Origin: Hygrocybe punicea
Taxonomy: Eukaryota; Basidiomycota; Agaricomycetes; Agaricales; Hygrophoraceae
DNA length: 64,000 bases
Assembly: GCA_963556145.1 (NCBI GenBank)
Contig: OY744464.1
Location: 2,914,001 to 2,978,000, forward strand
Direction of reading: 5' to 3'
Part shown: positions 61,387 to 64,000 of the stretch, piece after piece
Numbering within the stretch: the stretch's first letter is position 1
How the letters are laid out: each line of letters starts with the position of its first letter
Notes under the pieces: generated by a model
Databases searched by the model: none
Told to the model about the DNA's origin: nothing
The model's input: the letters and a program-made list of their open reading frames with translations, nothing else
Made by a program: the position numbers and the translations under genes

Positions 61387-62937
61387 ATGTCCCTGCTCGA
61401 GTCCCTAACGTTGCGAGCAGTCTCTTCACCGCTCAGGTCCACAAAAATTTCTTCGGATGCATACGTGCTTGCCTTGGCTGAGCTTTCTCAATTCTACGTG
61501 GCCTCCGCCTCTACACCATCGAATGTGATTGATCTCTTTGACAAATCCACCCTCCGAGGTGTCCAAACACTCCCGGGTCATCAAGTCGCCACTACCTATC
61601 TGCGGACAGTACACAACATCGCAGGGTTGGCCCGCGAGTCAATTGTGTCCTCCGGGAAGGACGGTACTGTAAAAGTCTGGGATGAGCGCTCCAATTCTGT
61701 CAGCATGAACAGTGAGCAGAATGGCTTGATTCACATGCGAATGTCAACCGACAACTCAGCAGTGTTTTCTCAGTGACAAACTCAAGCAACGTATATCCTC
61801 TGCTTTGTTGTGACGTATCTCCCGACGGGCTCACCGTTGCGGCCGGGACTGATTTGCAGGGAGAAGACGCACTGATTCTGTACTGGTCAGTGGAAGGAAC
61901 AATTTCCACGATATTTCCAGTTTCTAACCCCTCACATTCATCAGGGATCCACGAAGCCCTGCCGCACCCCTTCGCACGCATACGTCAACTCACTCCGACG
62001 ATATCACAGCTGTCCATTTTTTCAACGGAGGTCCACACACTCCTTCTCCGCCACACAACATCCTCCTCTCCGCTTCATCAGATGGTCTCATTAGCATATC
62101 TAATGCAGATGAAAACGACGACGACGAATCCGTTCTGCATGTAGGTAATTGGGGCTGCAGCATTTCCCAGGCGGGATGGATACTCGGGCACGCTGAACCA
62201 CGAATCTGGGCATCAAGTGATATGGAGACATTTAGCACGTGGTCCCATGAGGTTTGATCCTTTCCAACTCTCGTCTCTTTCACGCTCACCAGTCAACATG
62301 GTCTCAAGCTTGATCTGGAATGTAGCCTGGATATTCGGGGCCCGTCAGTTCACAATCAAGAGCGTACATGGGTCACCGACTACCTGATTTCTTGCCACAA
62401 CATTACCCCTGGGATCCCTGAGCTCGGCGTCTTGGTAGGCTCCAACGAGTGGGTTTCTGGCATGGGGCATTTTTCGTCTGTTGACCATATTCTAATAGAG
62501 GTGATGTTGCCCTCATCTCCAGTCATGCCGGTGCAGATGCATGGTCTTTGCAACGGCTCTGGACCACTGGTCACATTGGCGTTGTAAGAACAGTCCTATG
62601 GGATCAACCAGTTAGTGCAGCAACTTCTTTTTGAAATTTTTCTGATGCCCAATTTATGGAGAACAATCTCCTGATTACAGGCGGCGAAGATGCCAAGATC
62701 AATGCATGGTTTAACCCCCTTCCCTCGGTTTATTCTTCTAGGAATGGTAACGACGGTAATGAGTTTCAAATAGACGTGGAGGATGGAGACACACTCCCAT
62801 CGCGAAAAAGAGCTTGGCATTCGGGGAGAGCGAGGGACGCAGACACAAACCAAGTCCGTTTGTCACGCAACATGCGCCAATGCTGATACTAAATTATGAT
62901 TAATCCACAGAATAGCAAGAGAGCGAGGCAAATCTAG
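61387..62937 (+). CDS. WD40-repeat protein, WDR89-like
   Basis: Seven exons (61387-61711, 61774-61885, 61945-62251, 62309-62448, 62499-62610, 62662-62853, 62911-62937) give 404 residues. WD repeats are visible at SSGKDGTVKVWDER, CDVSPDGLTVAAG, NILLSASSDGLISI and LLITGGEDAKINAW, spaced as in a single beta-propeller. The overall order, including the acidic insert DENDDDESVLHV and the final GGEDAKINAW blade with a basic tail (NSKRARQI), resembles WDR89. The role of WDR89 is poorly known; scaffolding is inferred. The gene starts 133 bp from the opposed membrane-protein gene. Confidence 0.8.
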
Positions 62938-63290
62938 CAATGCTCGACATCAAGAACCATCTTGTGTGCTTATGCTTGTACTGATTGTTTCCGTGGACCA
63001 CGTTTGGCGGCACAATAAGAAGTGGGGAACCTTGAAATCCCCGAACGAAAAAGGCGAAGCGGTGATACCCAACCGCTCGTAATAAATCCAGCCCACCTCC
63101 TTGTTGGGGGCAGGTGTAATGAATGTCGAGAGAGGGTCATCGAGTATTGACGGAGCCACCCACTCCCGCCCTGATCATCTTACCGCAACGGTCACATCTG
63201 AGATCCACACTCCCAACTCAGAAAAAAAACTGACATTAGCGAAATGTACCCGCTAAGCAATTAACACATCAGGACTTTCCACATTTAGTC
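62938..63290. other. Intergenic, with a weak minus-strand reading
   Basis: Minus-strand frames here include a CxxC pair (DLRCDRCGKMIRAGVGG, about 63160-63210) and the segment NKEVGWIYYERLG, but they lie in different frames without good splice sites. At most a gene fragment is present. Confidence 0.3.
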
Positions 63291-63630
63291 GGGATCTAAA
63301 GTGATTTCTAAAGTTAGCACCAAAATATAATCTTTAGATTTACATTTAGGCCTAGCCTAAATATTGAATTTAAGTCACAAATAAATGTATATCTAAATTA
63401 TTTATTTATTTTCATCTTTAGGTTATTCTTGCAATCAAAATAATTATCAGATCTATATTGTAAGGGGAAAGTATAATTTAGTTCCAAGTTTACTCAAATT
63501 TCTAGTCCAAATGTAGGCATCACCTAAAGGCAGGCCAAAATTAAAACTTTCGGTAGCGTTAAAATAATAAATTTAATAATTATCAAAATGTAAGATTTTC
63601 GGCAGCTATTTAAATTCAAAGTTGTTGTTA
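63291..63630. other. AT-rich segment with small inverted repeats
   Basis: About 340 bp of strongly AT-rich DNA containing repeated tctaaa/tttaga words and a hairpin at 63344-63362 (arms atttaggc and gcctaaat around cta). Its composition differs sharply from the genes to the left and from the GC-rich repeats to the right. It may be part of a mobile element or a non-genic boundary. Confidence 0.5.
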
Positions 63631-63639
63631 GATCTAAAG

Positions 63640-64000
63640 CTATTGCCCGCGCCATTGCCCGCTCGTCGCCCGCCCGTCGCCCACCCATTGCCCACCCATC
63701 TCCCAATCTTACCTCACGAGCCCAGCTCCAACGTCAATTGACATGGTGGTGGGGTTCGTGAGGTGATGACAGAGGTAGGGGGAGAGGCAGGTGGGGGAGA
63801 TGGCGGGGGCGACAAGGGTGTACGGGGGCACGACAGAATGAGAGCGGGGAGATGGCGGGGGCACGATAGGATGGGAGGGTGACGAGCGTGGGTGATGAGG
63901 GTGTGGGAGATGGCGGGGGCACGATAGGATGGGAGGGCGACGAGGGTGTAGGTGATGAGGTGTGGGAGATGGCGTGGGCATGGCACGATGGGATGGGAGG
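63640..64000. repeat. GC-rich minisatellite, truncated by the window
   Basis: First a GCCC(G/A)CCC-type array (63640-63705), then units sharing agatggcg(g/t)gggc at about 63798, 63850, 63908 and 63967, spaced 52, 58 and 59 bp. The units also share ggatgggaggg and gtgatgagg. The long frames read through it on the minus strand (Pro/His/Ser-rich) are artefacts of the repeat. The array continues beyond the window. Confidence 0.75.

Noticed and set aside
62950..63210. Small zinc-finger gene on the minus strand (CxxC and a Tyr-rich segment)
   Set aside because: The two suggestive pieces are in different frames and no acceptable splice sites join them; kept only as a note.
63708..63986. Overlapping 90-codon Pro/His-rich minus-strand ORFs
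   Set aside because: They are translations of the GC-rich minisatellite; the repeat keeps several frames open.
63790..64000. CRISPR-like array
   Set aside because: The units are contiguous tandem repeats with no unique spacers, and the genome is eukaryotic.

Overview
The window is nuclear DNA of a filamentous basidiomycete, most likely an Agaricomycete. Nearly every gene is cut by many short introns (usually 46-60 nt), there are both long and very small exons, and the gene set is typical of that group (cytochrome b5-acyl-CoA dehydrogenase fusion, LIM-domain-binding protein, Unc104 kinesin-3, MARVEL proteins, Ser/Thr-rich single-pass membrane proteins). Gene models were built by hand from splice sites and family conservation. 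For every intact model the summed exon length is a multiple of three; genus and species cannot be named.

Layout. 0.1-5.1 kb: cyclopropane-fatty-acid synthase (+), WW-domain protein (-), HMG-box protein (-). 5.6-12.5 kb: a PNUTS-like PP1 regulatory subunit (+) converging on a Gln-rich LIM-domain-binding protein (-). 12.8-22.9 kb (+): IMP3 (U3 snoRNP), a kinesin-3 of 23 exons, and a second WW-like protein sharing an intron position with the first. 23.1-29.0 kb: a sugar locus with a broken methyltransferase-GT8 gene (-) and, divergently, an intact 1008-residue fusion of a GDP-mannose 3,5-epimerase-like domain with two glycosyltransferase-like domains and a membrane tail (+). 29.1-37.2 kb (+): RAD16 (22 exons), cytochrome b5-acyl-CoA dehydrogenase, TAD2. 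37.2-45 kb: a gene-poor stretch with coding-like debris, prolyl oligopeptidase (-), a small Tyr-rich protein (+) and an apparent ornithine aminotransferase remnant (-). 45-54.3 kb: an MDR-type oxidoreductase with a long disordered N-terminus (+), a nucleostemin-family GTPase (-), and head-to-head Tra2-like SR protein (-) and ribosomal protein eL18 (+), both with an intron directly after the ATG. 54.5-62.9 kb: an MBOAT lysophospholipid acyltransferase, a MARVEL protein, two single-pass membrane proteins (all -) and a WDR89-like protein (+). From 62.9 kb to the end there is AT-rich DNA, then GC-rich tandem repeats.

Most genes are unrelated housekeeping functions. Ribosome biogenesis is represented three times (IMP3, nucleostemin-like GTPase, eL18) and RNA/transcription control several times (PNUTS-like, Tra2-like, LDB, HMG, TAD2). 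The least ordinary element is the 23-29 kb sugar locus. It predicts local production of GDP-L-galactose or GDP-L-gulose coupled to glycosyl transfer in one polypeptide, an arrangement I do not recognise as characterised in fungi. A second theme is gene architecture: exons of 7-22 nt placed across nucleotide-binding motifs, and several GC-AG introns.
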